This document shows positions 10,865 to 22,900 of a stretch of 64,000 nucleotides of DNA, piece after piece. This stretch comes from Gnetum montanum (lineage: Eukaryota > Streptophyta > Gnetopsida > Gnetales > Gnetaceae). Under the pieces are notes generated by a model. The model had not been told where the DNA came from, did no database searches, and worked only from the letters and a program-made list of their open reading frames with translations. The stretch is from NCBI GenBank assembly GCA_015680685.1, contig MNCI01027012.1:210988-274987 (forward strand), written 5' to 3'. Every line of letters starts with the position of its first letter. Within the stretch, counting starts at the first letter, position 1. Both the position numbers and the translations under genes were made by a program.

Positions 10865-11539
10865 ATAGCCAGGTGAAAAGCCATGATAGCTGAGTTTGAC
10901 CTGTACTATGTAGCGCAATCATCAGTAAAAGGTCAAGCCATAGCAGATCAGATGGCTACATCACCAACACGGGATCAAGTGACTATAGAGCCGGAATTCC
11001 CAGACAAAAACATAAGCGCCATAGACATAGTACCCCAAGATTATGACACCATCTTAAACTTCGATCGAGCATCCACCTCTCGAGGAGGAAGTGCAGCCGT
11101 TGTAATCACCTATCCCTCCAGGGAGATCCGGCCCTTTGCCTATTGCTTCAATTTTCACTGTACTAATAACATAGCAGAGTATGAAGGTCTCCTTAGAGGT
11201 CTCATGACAGCACTGGCTTCAAATATCACACGGCTCATAGTCAGAGGGGATTCACAATTGGTTGTAAACCAAGTTACAGAAGTTTACACATGTAAAGCTC
11301 AATACTTACAACCATACTGTGACTTGGCAAAACACTTAGTGAAACAATTCGAAAACATAGATGTGCAACATGTCTCTCGAAACGACAACACCATCGCAGA
11401 CGTGTTGGCCACACTAGCGTTAAATATATCGCCCGACATGTTCCATGCCTTGCCAAGCTCCGTGATCAACTGTGATGAACCAATAACCTCCGACACGTTT
11501 CCGATCGCATCTGTTAGTACAACACACGCGATAGAATGA
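10865..11539 (+). pseudogene. Copy A second (archaeal-type) RNase H
   Basis: A separate RNase H domain follows the first. Signature stretches are LNFDRASTSRGG (DGAS in copy B; Gly is Arg here), NNIAEYEGLLRGL, RGDSQLVVNQV and NDNTIADVLATLA, supplying the D-E-D-D acidic residues. Such a dual RNase H is established for Tat-lineage elements. TGA at about 10,874-10,876 (a Trp codon in copy B) and TGA at 11,537-11,539 interrupt it. Confidence 0.85.
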
Positions 11540-12775
11540 TATGATGACATAAAAGAGTACCTTCTACGCGGCGAAGCCCCACGACATCTAATAAATGCAC
11601 AAAAGGACGCGGTGCAGAAACGATCGAGGCAATACACCCTCATAGGGGACACACTGTGTCGTAGATCCTACGAAGGCATATTGCTAACATGTGTAAGTAG
11701 TGATGATGCCCAAACGATTGTTGATCAAGTACATGAGGGACTATGTGGAGGACACATAGCACCAAAAGCCATGGCCATGAAAATAAGACGCTTAGGCTAT
11801 TATTGGCCACACATGGAATATGATTGCTCCTCCAAAGTCAAAACATGTAACATTTGTCAAAAACATAGTAACTTAATACATGTACTGCTAAACGAGTTGC
11901 ACACAGCACAAATAGCATGGCCTTTTCAGAAGTGGGGATTGGACCTTATCAACCCGATAACACCCTCATCTTCTGCAGGGCACAGTTTCATCATAACCGC
12001 TACTAAATATTTCACGAAGTGGGTAGAAGCAGCTCCCCTTCGAAAAACGACTTCTAAACACGTGTGCAACTTTATCCTAGAAAACATTGTAACCCGCTTT
12101 GGCACCCCTTTGGCAATTATCACTGACAACGGGCCGCAATTCAGCAGTGCCGAAACAAAAATGTTTTGTGATAGTTTGGGGATCAAACACTCGTTTTCCT
12201 CCCCTTACTATCCTCAAAGCAATGGGCAAGCAGAAGCAACCAATAAGATGATCATAACGATACTTAAGAAAATGCTAACCCAAGACAAAAGGAAGTGGCA
12301 TGAGCAATTACTATATGCATTATGGGCTTACCGCACTACTCACCGGACGTCAACAGGTAAAACTCCCTACAGTCTCGTTTATGGTTCAGAAGCTATTTTA
12401 CCTTTAGAATTACAGGTACCATAATTAAGGATCACACTCTTCGGACTCCTCGACGACGGGCAAAATAATGATCTCCGTATCATTGACCTCGAATCGACGG
12501 AAGAGAAACGCATACGCGCACTTGATCAGATCGAATGGTACCAAAAGCGACAATGACAGCGACATCGGCACAACATCAACAGACGCCCAATCCACAAAGG
12601 TGATCTCGTACTCAAAGCTGTTCGGGAACACCCAAACAAATTCTCAGCCAACTGGGAAGGGCCTTACGTGGTCATCAAAGCATTCGACAATGGTGCATTC
12701 AAGTTAGCTGACACAGAAGGGAACGAGCTCGCTAATCCGATAAATCATTTGTATCTGAAACCGTTCTACATCTAA
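11540..12775 (+). pseudogene. int: Copy A integrase
   Basis: Inserts the DNA copy into the host chromosome. The HHCC zinc domain is visible (GGHIAPKAMAMK, CNICQKH). The catalytic core follows: WGLDLINP (first D), ITDNGPQF (second D) and SNGQAEATNK (E). The main block is open from 11,612 to TAA at 12,422-12,424. The C-terminal module continues in the same frame, with a TGA near 12,554, to SANWEGPYVVIKAF and LYLKPFYI, ending TAA at 12,773-12,775. The catalytic triad is intact here, unlike copy B. Confidence 0.88.
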
Positions 12776-12784
12776 ACATAAGCT

Positions 12785-13095
12785 CAGGTACGTGTAAGTC
12801 CTGGGATTACGACTATAAACTGATACCACAGAACAGTCCTAGATTATGACTTAAAACTAATACCATAGCGTCCGGAATGACAATAAACTACCACCCATCC
12901 GGCACGACAGTAAACTGCCGCCGCCACAACCATCAGGGTCCGCCAAGACTATAAACTAGCTTGCCTCTTCATAGTCCGCTAAGACTTGAAACTGGCAATG
13001 TACCGTCCGCCACGACGCTAAATAGGTAATGTCCAACGGGTTACGACATAAAACTAACCCATAACAATCTGCTAAGACTATAAACTGGCAAGTTC
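12785..13095 (+). repeat. TAAACT repeat array 3, copy A (after integrase)
   Basis: About nine diverged units such as gtccgccaagactataaact, gtccgctaagacttgaaact and gtccggaatgacaataaact follow the integrase stop directly. Orientation is the same as arrays 1 and 2. Confidence 0.78.
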
Positions 13096-14092
13096 ACATC
13101 CAGCACGTCAATCCGCCACCACGATCATCCATCAGCTTCACTGCATCGCTCGTCATCAACACTGTTGTCATCCACATACAATGTCTGCCACCCTTCAACA
13201 TCTCTGTGTCGTCGACCGCCATGTAAGTCTAAGCTCGTCTCTTCACTCACGGTTTTCTTATCTCCTTGGTGTTTTGTTTACAGGATGACACCCGGAAGCT
13301 TCGCACAAGAGTGCACTTCGTCACGAGCAGCAATATAAGACACTGTTCGTGGCATACATGGCACGACTAAATCAAACCATTCACTAGTACATCCCCATTC
13401 GTTCCCCAGTTTCCATTCAACTACACCCTTGACACACCCAATACATTCAAAACATTGAGCACGCTGTTGCACGCTGCAATACACCACACAATACAACACC
13501 TGCGCACGAGTACACAAACAGAGCAAAAAAAAAACAACAAGAGGCCCCGGGCACTTCCCCTATAAGCCCCAGGCGGGAAGGCCGTCGTCTCAAAACCAAG
13601 TACTCATGCCCAAAATAGTCAAAAAGCATCCAGTCGCATGGCTTTGGCTCCCCGCCAAAAAGTTCCCCTGAACACTAAACATGGGCCCTGTTCTCCCAAA
13701 GAACGCAACACATCCTCCTGTAGCTTTGGTCCCATCAACAAGTTCTCTTGCACACTAACCAAGAGCCTTGTTCCGCCAAAGGACCCACCTCGCATGTCTA
13801 AACTCTGAGTCTGCTAAACAATGGCTATTGACAAGGATCAGCATGCCACATATCCAAACATCCCCTGTCCACGACACAATTCTTTGGGCAGTCACCAATC
13901 CCTGCCATCTCTATCCACCTATCAGATACAAACTTCCCCTTTCCCAATCCTCTGTACTACTGAAGACGGTGCGATGACGTCTCGTCCAAGTGGCAGCAGA
14001 CAACGTCTTCATCAAATTGCTTATGGTGTTTTGTACTTCTTTGTCGACGCTTCTCGAGTCGATTCCTCCAAGTGTCAACAAAGAGGGGCCAA
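13096..14092 (+). other. Copy A 3' untranslated region and putative polypurine tract
   Basis: About 1 kb without a supported gene. It repeats in copy B at 28,876-29,923. Near its right end AAAGAGGGG (14,080-14,088; 29,911-29,919 in copy B) is a candidate polypurine tract for plus-strand priming, conserved in both copies and followed within five bases by TG. The tract is short, so the call is tentative. Confidence 0.45.
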
Positions 14093-14207
14093 TGAAACAC
14101 CACAAAATTTGGAGCTTAGTACTTGTCTGACACCAAACAAGACCCTGGAACTCACGAACGATGTCGGCTGCATGATCGCAACACTTAGTTTTTGCTAAGT
14201 ACATGGT

Positions 14208-14580
14208 GCCAACGTATACACTCCAGCGTATACGCCAGGCACTCCAGCGTATACGCCCAGCTCTCCAGCGTATACGCCCGGCTCTCCGACGTACATGCCC
14301 AGGTACTGCAGATGTACACGTTCGACGACAGGATCTCCAATCACAGCACGAAGATAACACCGAAGAGCAAGGATTGAAGCAAGTGGACATCCTTCGGCGT
14401 ATGGGCCCAGCGTGTACGCCCTGCATCCATCAGCGTATACGCCCGGCATGTACGCCCAACATTTACCAGCATATACGCTGGGCGTATACGCCCAGCGCTC
14501 AGCATCTCCACCCAGTTCACGCCCAACATTTGCAGCGTGTACGCCGACCTGATGTGGCGTATACGCCCAGCAGTTGTAAC
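14208..14580. repeat. GCGTATACGC palindrome array in U3 of the central LTR
   Basis: More than ten units such as CCAGCGTATACGCCC are packed here, several at about 22-25 bp spacing (14,222-14,285), all upstream of the TATA box at 14,659. This is where LTR retrotransposons keep enhancer elements. The same core fills intron 1 of the antisense gene. Confidence 0.8.
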
Positions 14581-14610
14581 ATTTTATATATTTGTAAAGT
14601 GTATGCACCC

Positions 14611-14665
14611 GGTCAACGCGCCACGTGTCTCCCATCCTGAGTCTAGCGTAACAACCTGTATAAAA
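14611..14665 (+). promoter_or_regulatory. Central LTR promoter: W-box-like, G-box/ABRE and TATA box
   Basis: GGTCAAC (reverse TTGACC, W-box core) is followed by CCACGTGTC with CACGTG at 14,622-14,627, matching a G-box/ABRE core. A TATA box (GTATAAAACCC) lies at 14,659-14,665. The same order and spacing occur in the right LTR. W-boxes and ABREs are known stress and abscisic-acid response elements in plants; their use here is inferred. Confidence 0.65.
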
Positions 14666-15264
14666 CCCCCATTTTTCCACTTCATCCAGATGGTTGGCAA
14701 AATCTGGGAGAAGACTAGAGAACATTTACGCTGCGCACAAGAGCTGAAACCCTCTTACGCCCTGTACGCTGCACGCACAGTCTCTACGCTCTGCCTGCCC
14801 TGCGAACCGGCCGAGTCATTCCTGCATACGCCAGGGCTTTTCGTCCGCCTTGTGTCCCCTCACAACTACGTTAGAGCGGTGCACTATACTTTGACTCTGT
14901 ACTGTTTACATTTGCTGCAAGTTCTTTTACAGTTTTATGTCAATTTTTCCCACGCATCGTTTACGGTTGTTTACGCTCACGCTTCATTTGCATCCGTTTA
15001 CGTTTTACACTGTTTTTGCTATTTACGCCTGCACGCCGTTTACGCATAACCCAGCGTATTAGCACTTTGTGTACACGCGGGGAAATCCTTGTCTAATCCG
15101 CGTGCGGACCACCCAAGGTACTCTGCCTTTGCTGCATTCCAACTCACCCTTAGGCGAAGGCAGGGTCTTCTATACGTGTCCTGCGATCCCGTGGCCTCTG
15201 TTTTTCTTCCAGCCGGAGACCGACGATTTCAGGCGGTACAGTCACTACTCAAACCACCGCCACC

Positions 15265-18059
15265 ATGGACATCACAGCCATCCAACAGCCTGTCGCACAG
15301 CACCCGAGGATGCATCCTACAGCAGGGCCCCGCTGGTCACTAAGGTTACAGGGGAGAGATCCAGCCTCCAACATCATCACCCAAGACCAGTATAATTTCA
15401 TATGTATTAAAATACAAGCTGGCCTGGCTGTTGACCGAGTTAAAATGGAAGTAAAGAGGCAGTTTGAACTCTTTTACAGGGGAGAACACGAGTTCACCCC
15501 TTCCCCATATGATGTAATCCCAGTTCCGGAGCAGTATTCAGAGCTCGTCACACAACTCCTCTTGCAAAGGAGCCACACGTTGGATCGGTATGCGCTAGAA
15601 CCCCAACCAGAAGAGGAGGATGACTTCGTCGCTCAATCTGAGCACGAGGACTCCTACCACACTCTTAGCCTGCAAGCCCAGGCTAACCCCATTTTTCATC
15701 CAGACACAAGGGAAATCCTACCCCTCCAGCATCTTAGGTTCACCTAGGCTCAAGCACCACCACCTGAAACAACAGCACTAGTGCATATTCCTCTCCCTAG
15801 CGATTCCCAACCTAACACTTTTCCTCTCACAATCATCCCTGCTGCAGCTGCGGGTTCGTCCTCGCAAGCACCGCCCCCTCACGCTGGCGTGGAGGTGACG
15901 CTCCCACCCCGAGTGATAGGGATGCCACACGTAATACCGGCATCCACATCTGCTCATTACATCCAGCACATTCCAGCGCGCGCAGGCCCCTCGATGGCCG
16001 TAACCCAACAAGGAGCCCCTTCGCATAACGTGATTGGGCAATGGCCACCGATGGGTGCCCCATCACACCAACCCTCTCACACCCACATGCCACACCATAC
16101 CATTCCACCAGTCCATGTTCCCCAGTTACAGCCCCAACTGCAGCAACAACAACATTTCCCATACAACATGCCATCCTTAGTGTAGCCCACCGTAACCTTT
16201 CCACAAGCACAACCACCACCCGCGCAGCTTTCGGCCTTTCAGCCCACCATACAACAATCTAACTTGTATAATATATCACAGCCTCAAGCTACTGCGTCAC
16301 CAAGTGCCCAAGACTGGGCGGATGCTAAGAAATTAATGCAAGAACTTACTGATGAGGTAAAGCGCCTCAAAACGGCCGCCGACGGGGAGTTGAAAGTAGT
16401 AGATTTCTACAACGACGACCCCATCAGCTCCTCTGTCCCACCTTTGACCTTGTCCAAAGGCATCTCCTTACCAACATTGACCAAATATAACGGGGAGACG
16501 GACCCCAACGCCCATTTGATAACATTTAGATTAGAATACGCGTTCCTCCAGGCATGGCTCATGCTATTCTACAAGTGTTCCCCATGTCCCTCGTGAGAAG
16601 GGCACTCGACTGGTACCAGGCCTTGCCCAGGAACTCTATCTTCTCCTTGGAGGATCTTTTACGCCAATTTATGACCCGGTTCAAGTACAACTTGAAACCC
16701 GAGGCCATAATGGATAGCCTCATACAGGTCAAGCAAGCACCGCTTGAACCTATACAGAAGTTTATTCAGAGATGGAGTGCGGCTCTCAACGAGCTACACG
16801 AACCAATCTCCCAAACTTATCTACTTACAATTCTGAAGGGGGCTGTCAACGATTTCTTCAAGTCCAAATTATATTACCTTAACGCGCGTGATCTTAACCA
16901 GGCATTTGCGTAGATCAAGAACATAGAGGAAGCAGCTCAAAATAGCCATGACCCGGCATACTTGGCCTTCAAAAATCAACATACTAAAAAGGATAAAGAG
17001 AAGGCCAAGACAACTATAGCAGCGATAGCAGGAGCCCAATAAACGAACATCACACACCAACAAAAATCACCCGCAACCCCTACTAACTACTATAAACCCA
17101 TTCCCACAACAACCCCGGAGTCATCATCATCACAGAACCCAACAAACCGTACGCGCAATTTCGAGAGGAAAGAACCCTCTCAATACACGCCTCTACTGAT
17201 GAAACCGTCCTAGCTCTTTGATTAGCTCCTGAAAGCTGGGATGATGAAACATAAGCAGTTATCCCCGGCGGTCATCCAAAGACATGACCGGTTCTGCCAA
17301 CTCGTATAGAACCCAAGCTTAGCAACGCCGGATGAGCCGCCCTTACCCAAAGGCTTTAGGATGGATCGTTTCTGTGATTACCATCAATGCAACAGGCACG
17401 GAACGGATTACTGCTTCACCCTACAGCAGGATATCCAGCGGATGATCGACGATGGCCAAATCACTTTTGATGAGGCTAACCCGGTTCAACCGCAGAATCA
17501 GCCTATGGGGGTGTATAAGGATCCCCTGAACACTAAAGAGGCCCTGTACGTGATTAGCACGATCTACTTCGATGACGATTCCAAGGCACGTAACATTAAC
17601 ACCATCTACCCCCAACATAAATAGGAAACACCTAATAGGCCATTCGTAGTGCAGGTTCCTCCCGCTGTGTTCGCCCCCACATCTCAACCACCACACGCCC
17701 CACAGCAGCCCTATGTCGTCCGTATACCTTCAGCCGTACCTACATCCTCAAAGCCACTAACCCCTCACACTCGGCCTGCTCCTTTCGTAGTTTGAGTACC
17801 ACCAGCCGTCACAACAGCGGAGGCCCAACCTCCACTAAAACCGACTCCATACATCGTTAGGACACCCGAAAGTCCTAACAATTGTCAAACCTCTACCACA
17901 CAGGCGCAGGGCAAACCTCACCCCTACGTCATTATGGTCCCCGGCCAGCCTTCGGCTCAAACGCCTCCCACTGACCAATCACAATCCCGCCCGCCTCCAT
18001 ATGTGGTGTGCATCCCAAGGTAATCTGAGGCTCCAAGGCCAGCTCCACCTCCATGCCAC
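15265..18059 (+). pseudogene. gag: Copy B gag (start present, stops and one frameshift)
   Basis: Starts at ATG 15,265 (MDITAIQQP), just inside the LTR, and continues in one frame through a Pro/Gln-rich linker that copy A lacks (15,829-16,335). TAG at 15,745-15,747 and near 16,183 interrupt it. A one-base loss near 16,556 moves the rest into another frame, which carries WYQALPRNSIFSLEDLL and then the CDYHQCNRHGTDYC zinc knuckle. Further stops: TAG 16,911-16,913, TAA near 17,040, TAG 17,211-17,213 (shared with copy A) and TAG 17,622-17,624. Proline-rich PYVVRIP-type repeats run from about 17,640 to 18,020. Confidence 0.85.
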
Positions 18060-19361
18060 ATGCGAGAACGCTTAGCTGATAGGCTTACGCGTGAACGCTT
18101 GGAGAAAGAGCACCAACGGTTGGCCCTAGGGCCACCCAAACCCACTCCACTTAATTCCATACCCATGTCGCCAACCAACAATCAACCAAACTCCGAAAAT
18201 CAGGGTGAACCGTCAAAACAATATGAACCATCTAAAACTACGGCACAGAGCAAGAATGATAGGCCACTAAAACACGAAATAAAGCTATTGGGCCCAATGG
18301 ACCCAGTCATTGCTGACAAGAGCATTCCTAACAGCAGAGATCTCATAACGGCCTTGACGCAAGTCACTCAAGCGCTAAAGCAAAAGAACACTTCTTTAAG
18401 CTTGTATGACTTGGTTTTAACATCCCAAACTCACCAGGAAGCTCTCGTACGCATGCTAACGTCCATACCGGTCAACGAGGATTTGCCTCCGAGCGAACCT
18501 GCCATTCATGCTGTCATGTACTCATCTCATGGGGTCATTCCGAAACCCTTGAGCTTCCAGGATGACAACATCAAAGTGGACAAGAACACAGGGGAAATAA
18601 CAACAGTTCCCATGTTCATAACAATACATATAAACCAATTCAAAATACATAGAGTCCACGTAGACGATGGGGTGGCCACAAACGTCATACCATATCCCAT
18701 CATTGAACAACTGGGACTTACCGACTTAATTAAACCAACCACAACAACATGTTTAAGGTCATTCAGCAGGTTACGTGTACTGGTCAAAGGCACGATAACC
18801 TTAGATTTCATAGCGGGAGACCAGTTCCCCACATTCGCTGACTTCCTAGTTGTCGATGAGATGTCAAGGTTCAACCTAATATTAGGAAGATCCTGGTTGC
18901 CCCAACTGAGAGTTGTTTCATCCCCTATACATCAGGAGATTCACCTACCCTATGAGGGCGGTGAAATCGTCATACATGGGGAAGAGGCCACTCCCATCAT
19001 TTCGTCGCACACAGACATGGACCAAGGCTCCGAGGTCGAACTCGACAAGCCTAGCCAAAATGACACAAACAAATCACAACTGGTGGGCGTTAAACCTTCG
19101 AACACGGGACAAGAGTCTTCTAAAACTGAAACACCCGCATCCAATACTCTACACACATCGCCTCATGAAGAAACCAACACAGAAACAATGACGGACACCG
19201 AAGCACCTGAAAATACCGATACTGAAAACATTCTAATGGACGTCTCCTGGACTGAATTGCCATTCAACGTGATCAGCAAAGGAGACGCAGAATACAAAAT
19301 TGTACCGGCTAATACACCCTCTGACATAAAAATAAAGAAAATCAAAAAACAATTAAAATAA
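18060..19361 (+). pseudogene. pro: Copy B aspartic protease domain
   Basis: This part is open, 433 residues, in the downstream gag frame. It carries VDDGVATNVIPYP at the active-site position (DDGV, so Ala is replaced), TITLDFIAGDQFP, and ILGRSWL where ILGRPWL is expected. It ends in the same lysine-rich tail as copy A. The two substitutions make activity doubtful. It belongs to the gag-pro polyprotein. Confidence 0.84.
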
Positions 19362-19365
19362 AACT

Positions 19366-19665
19366 ACCCTTCGTCTGAAACGACGTTAAACTACATACGG
19401 TCCGAAATGACATTAAACTATAATAGAGCCAAAAACATTATTAAACAACACCCTTTGTCAAGAAAGACGTTAAACTATCACGTCCGCAATGACATAAAAC
19501 TAGCCACGATCAAAAATGGTTGGTCCACCAAGAAACTTATCCGCTTTATCCAAAATATTACTTGTTTACAATGGGGCCCGGAATGGCCTTAAACTACGCA
19601 TAGTGGCCCGAAATGGCTTTAAACTAGTGCAAATCAGGCCCGAAATGGCCTTAAACTAGCGCATA
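19366..19665 (+). repeat. TAAACT repeat array 1, copy B (after protease)
   Basis: Seven or so units, four of the ggtccgaaatgacattaaact type and three of the GGCCCGAAATGGCCTTAAACT type near the right end. One more unit of the second type is present than in copy A. From 19,665 to 19,919 I see only AT-rich sequence. Confidence 0.75.
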
Positions 19666-19919
19666 CCCTGTCTTCCTTTTTACGTACCGTTTATCATTAT
19701 TTCAATGCATTATGTTTAAACAGAAAAGCAAATCCAAAAACATCTTAACATCGTGTCGTGTGTGCAACCAAATTGAAAATCAACAAAAAGTTCTTACATA
19801 CAACATTGTTCAATTACAAGTTTCAACTATTTTCATCCGTTTCAGAATTTTCAAATCACATTTTCTGTATAAATCTGACTCAAAGACAACAAAACAACAA
19901 AAACTCAAAAATCAAAACA

Positions 19920-22900
19920 CTAAACATCTGAGGCGGGAGGGTCGTCCTCTCTAGATCCACTAGCGTCAGGGGCCCTTGCTCCACTGGGGCCCGCCTCTTG
20001 AGCATCATCACCACCTTTATCCTGAGAACAAACAACCAACATAAGAATAAGCGAATGCCAAAATGTTAAACGTTATCCAATAAATTAACTCCATAAGAAT
20101 AAAATGCTTACCATAGGAGATCCCCCTAAGCCAAACTCCAGCCGACGAAGGATTTCTTTCTCAGAAACACTGGCCCAGTCCGTCCCATCCAGGCCTAAGT
20201 CAATGTCTGCCAAAGTCTTCCCTTTGTCGATAGCTGACCAGGTGGGACGTTTCAATGGAAATTCTCCAACCGACACTTCCCCAGATGCAGTTGTGATCAC
20301 CCTTGTAGGCGACTCCATTTCCACAGTTATATTCTGTGCAAAAGTATCGAAGGCCGAACGCAAACCTAAACCCTCCACAAACATTTCTAGTTGGCGCTTT
20401 TCGATGGACACCTCTTTTAGCGACTTCTTGTAGTAATATTTGTGATTCTTCTCATCCTGACCCCACTTACGAACCTTAGAAGCAAACGCCTTCCAATCTT
20501 GACACTTAAGGTTCAGGAGATCAATTTGAGCTTTGCGTTCTGCCATTCTCCGAGTCAGTGATGCATGACGATTCAAAAGGTTCCAATACCTGGTGTATGT
20601 AACCTCCGATGTTCGCCAAGAGCGATCTCCACTTAGTCTAGCAGTGGCGAACTCGTATCGAGCCTTTAAATCGTCACGTTCCTCTGACAATTCGGAGACT
20701 TCCTTTTCTTTTGCCTGTATTTGTAGCCACAACTGCTCAATGGAACGCCTGCAAGTCCATAATGACTTAGCATGGTGCGCAAGGCTTTCTGCAACTCCCT
20801 CATAAACAGGCCTTGGCACCTGCTCCACTTCGGGGGAGAGTGTGGTTAGGCTTTCCATGCTAACGCTTTCTGAGGGATCCCATCTCAGTTTAGCACCTAC
20901 CCATGTGAAAAACAAAAAAAAAAAATACAAACGTCAAAACTATACAAGCAAGATGCAAAGCTCCAAAGCTTTAAGTGATTCATACCTATATCAGGGTGGG
21001 CTTCTTGGATCCGTTCAACGACTTCCTCCGCGATGCCAGCCATAAAATCCATCTTACTTGGCATTTCTGACCAAATAAGTGGCTCACGGGTACGAGAAGA
21101 ACTAACCTCAGTGGTCCTCTCAGGGGGAACCGTCTTCATCGGTACGTCTAGGCACACCGTTCTTGTCTCGCTACCTTCATCTGGACAGAATAAAAAACAC
21201 ATAAAAATAAACAAAAATATAACCCACAAAAAAGGACAACTGACAGGAGAAATCGAAACAGGATAAAAAGAAAAATGTACCATGCCCTTCGTCATCCCCT
21301 GGGGGAGCGCCTAAATCCAAATCTCCTTGAAGAAAATTGCGGAACATTTGGTCAACACTGCCTTTGTCATCCAACGGCTCAGTTCCTATGGTTTTCTCCC
21401 TTAACTCCTCCATCCCGCCACCTTGACTCGTTTCTGTATGCTCCTCCTCGTTGTTTTTCTCAGTATTGGTTTCCTCCTCCTCCGTGATCATCTCTAAAGC
21501 CTGTTTCCTTACTGTTTTAAAAATCAAGCCAAAGGAAAAATATATCAATGACACGTAAGCGATTGAGGTGAAAGTTAAAAACAGAATGAAAACGCTAAAG
21601 TAATAAGCAGGCGAGTTCCACTCACTAGGCATCTTGAAGCGTATCCGCTTCACGCGTGGCTGGCTCACACCAGAAACGTCCTCAGCCGGGCGCTCAAGCC
21701 TCTTTAGCTTTGCCTTAGCTTGGCCGATGGTTTCCTTGATGACCCATTCTGCCCTTCTAGCAGTGTAAGACAGCTCATCTGGCTCCAACCCCACACTATC
21801 ACGTGTATGGATTGAACCGCCAGATGATCCTCCCATAGTAACAGAAACGGATTCATCGATACCTTCGGGTGCATCTTGGGATTTGGCTGTGTCATACAGG
21901 TGATGGATCCATGGGCAGGATAGTTGATCCCGATCCCGCAGGACAAACTTGTTATCTGTGCGAACTACCAAGAACTCGGCAAAACGGCGAAGATAACCAG
22001 CAAAAAATGCAAAGGTGAAATGGGATTGCGCCTCGACATTCGAGCGCAATCGCACTATCTCCTTGTGCATGCCCGCCAATAAAAATTTTGCCCAGTTGTA
22101 TCGCATCCATGTTTCCAAAATAGTTCACATTACATGAACAGCCTCAACCCCAAGGCACCTCACCTAGGAAAGCGTTTTGGGGAATACCCATTCTCTGAAT
22201 AGGGGATATAGTTTGTTCACTTCTACAACCTTTGCCTTCCCCTACATCAGGAATCCCTTGGTACCCTTTGTCATGCCTAGCCAGTCCTCCAATTCCTGGA
22301 TCGTCTGGAGCTCTTTATGAGCTCTGTCTAATACTACATTCAAGCCATCAGCCGGTACGCCAAATAGGTCCGAAAAGAACTCGGGCGACAGACGGAACAC
22401 TACCTTCACACCCTTAATCCGGGTGTTGTAGTATGTGACAGACTCATTAAAGGAGTCTACAATCCCGATCATCTCCCCAATGGAAACATCAAGACTCGGT
22501 GTCATAAAAAGCTCCATGAGCCCAGCATCATCTAGGCAACGAGCGAGGGATGGAGGAGCACGATTCCGCAACCACTTCTGGGCCTTAGCCACCCCTCTGA
22601 ACTTCATTGACAAAGTCATCTCGGTTCGTCCGGTGGTCACCGGATCCTCACTAGAAGCTATATTAACTATAAAAGCAATGTAAAGTTGTTATATCAGCAT
22701 AAATCAAGGCAATTGGATGAACCTACTAACATATCTAAGAAGTGTTATCATTTGCCGTCGGTGGTAGATCTAGACGTGCTGCCAAGATCATGAGAAAAAA
22801 TTAGCCCGTTGTCAGTCCAGTCTTCATGAAGCCACCCACGAGCCTTGTACATCGCAAACGCTCTGGAGAACTGCTTGTGAAATTGGACCATCGAACCCTT

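Larger units (their letters stand above)
1..15242 (+). mobile_element. Tat-lineage Ty3/gypsy LTR retrotransposon, copy A (5' end outside window)
   Basis: The order gag - protease - long gap - RT - RNase H - second RNase H - integrase - LTR is a Ty3/gypsy order. The extra RNase H domain between the first RNase H and integrase is known from the plant Tat group (Tat, Ogre, Retand, Grande). The window opens inside gag, at the point equivalent to about 15,340 in copy B, so the 5' LTR, leader and first codons are missing. The 3' LTR ends near 15,242. All sense coding parts carry stop codons, so this copy is dead as it stands. Lineage is an inference from domain order and aRNH; no alignment was run. 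Confidence 0.88.
14093..15242 (+). repeat. Central LTR shared by copies A and B
   Basis: About 1.15 kb that recurs at 29,924-31,158. It contains a U3 rich in GCGTATACGC-type palindromes, a G-box, a TATA box at 14,659-14,665 and an R/U5 part with many TTTACGC half-motifs. The right edge is where similarity to the 31.1 kb copy fades, around GGCGGTACA. The left edge is taken as the TG after the purine run at 14,080-14,088; 14,093 is provisional. I could not recognise a primer binding site right after the LTR, which leaves the exact right edge open by about 10-15 bases. Confidence 0.7.

Noticed and set aside
13911-14725. Several ORFs of 120-176 codons on both strands in the LTR
   Set aside because: They translate the GCGTATACGC repeats (RIRPA.., VYAG.. 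periodicities) and are not conserved in the right LTR in the same frame.
15243-15264. tRNA primer binding site right after the central LTR
   Set aside because: No convincing TGG-starting complement to a tRNA 3' end could be recognised by eye, so none is annotated.
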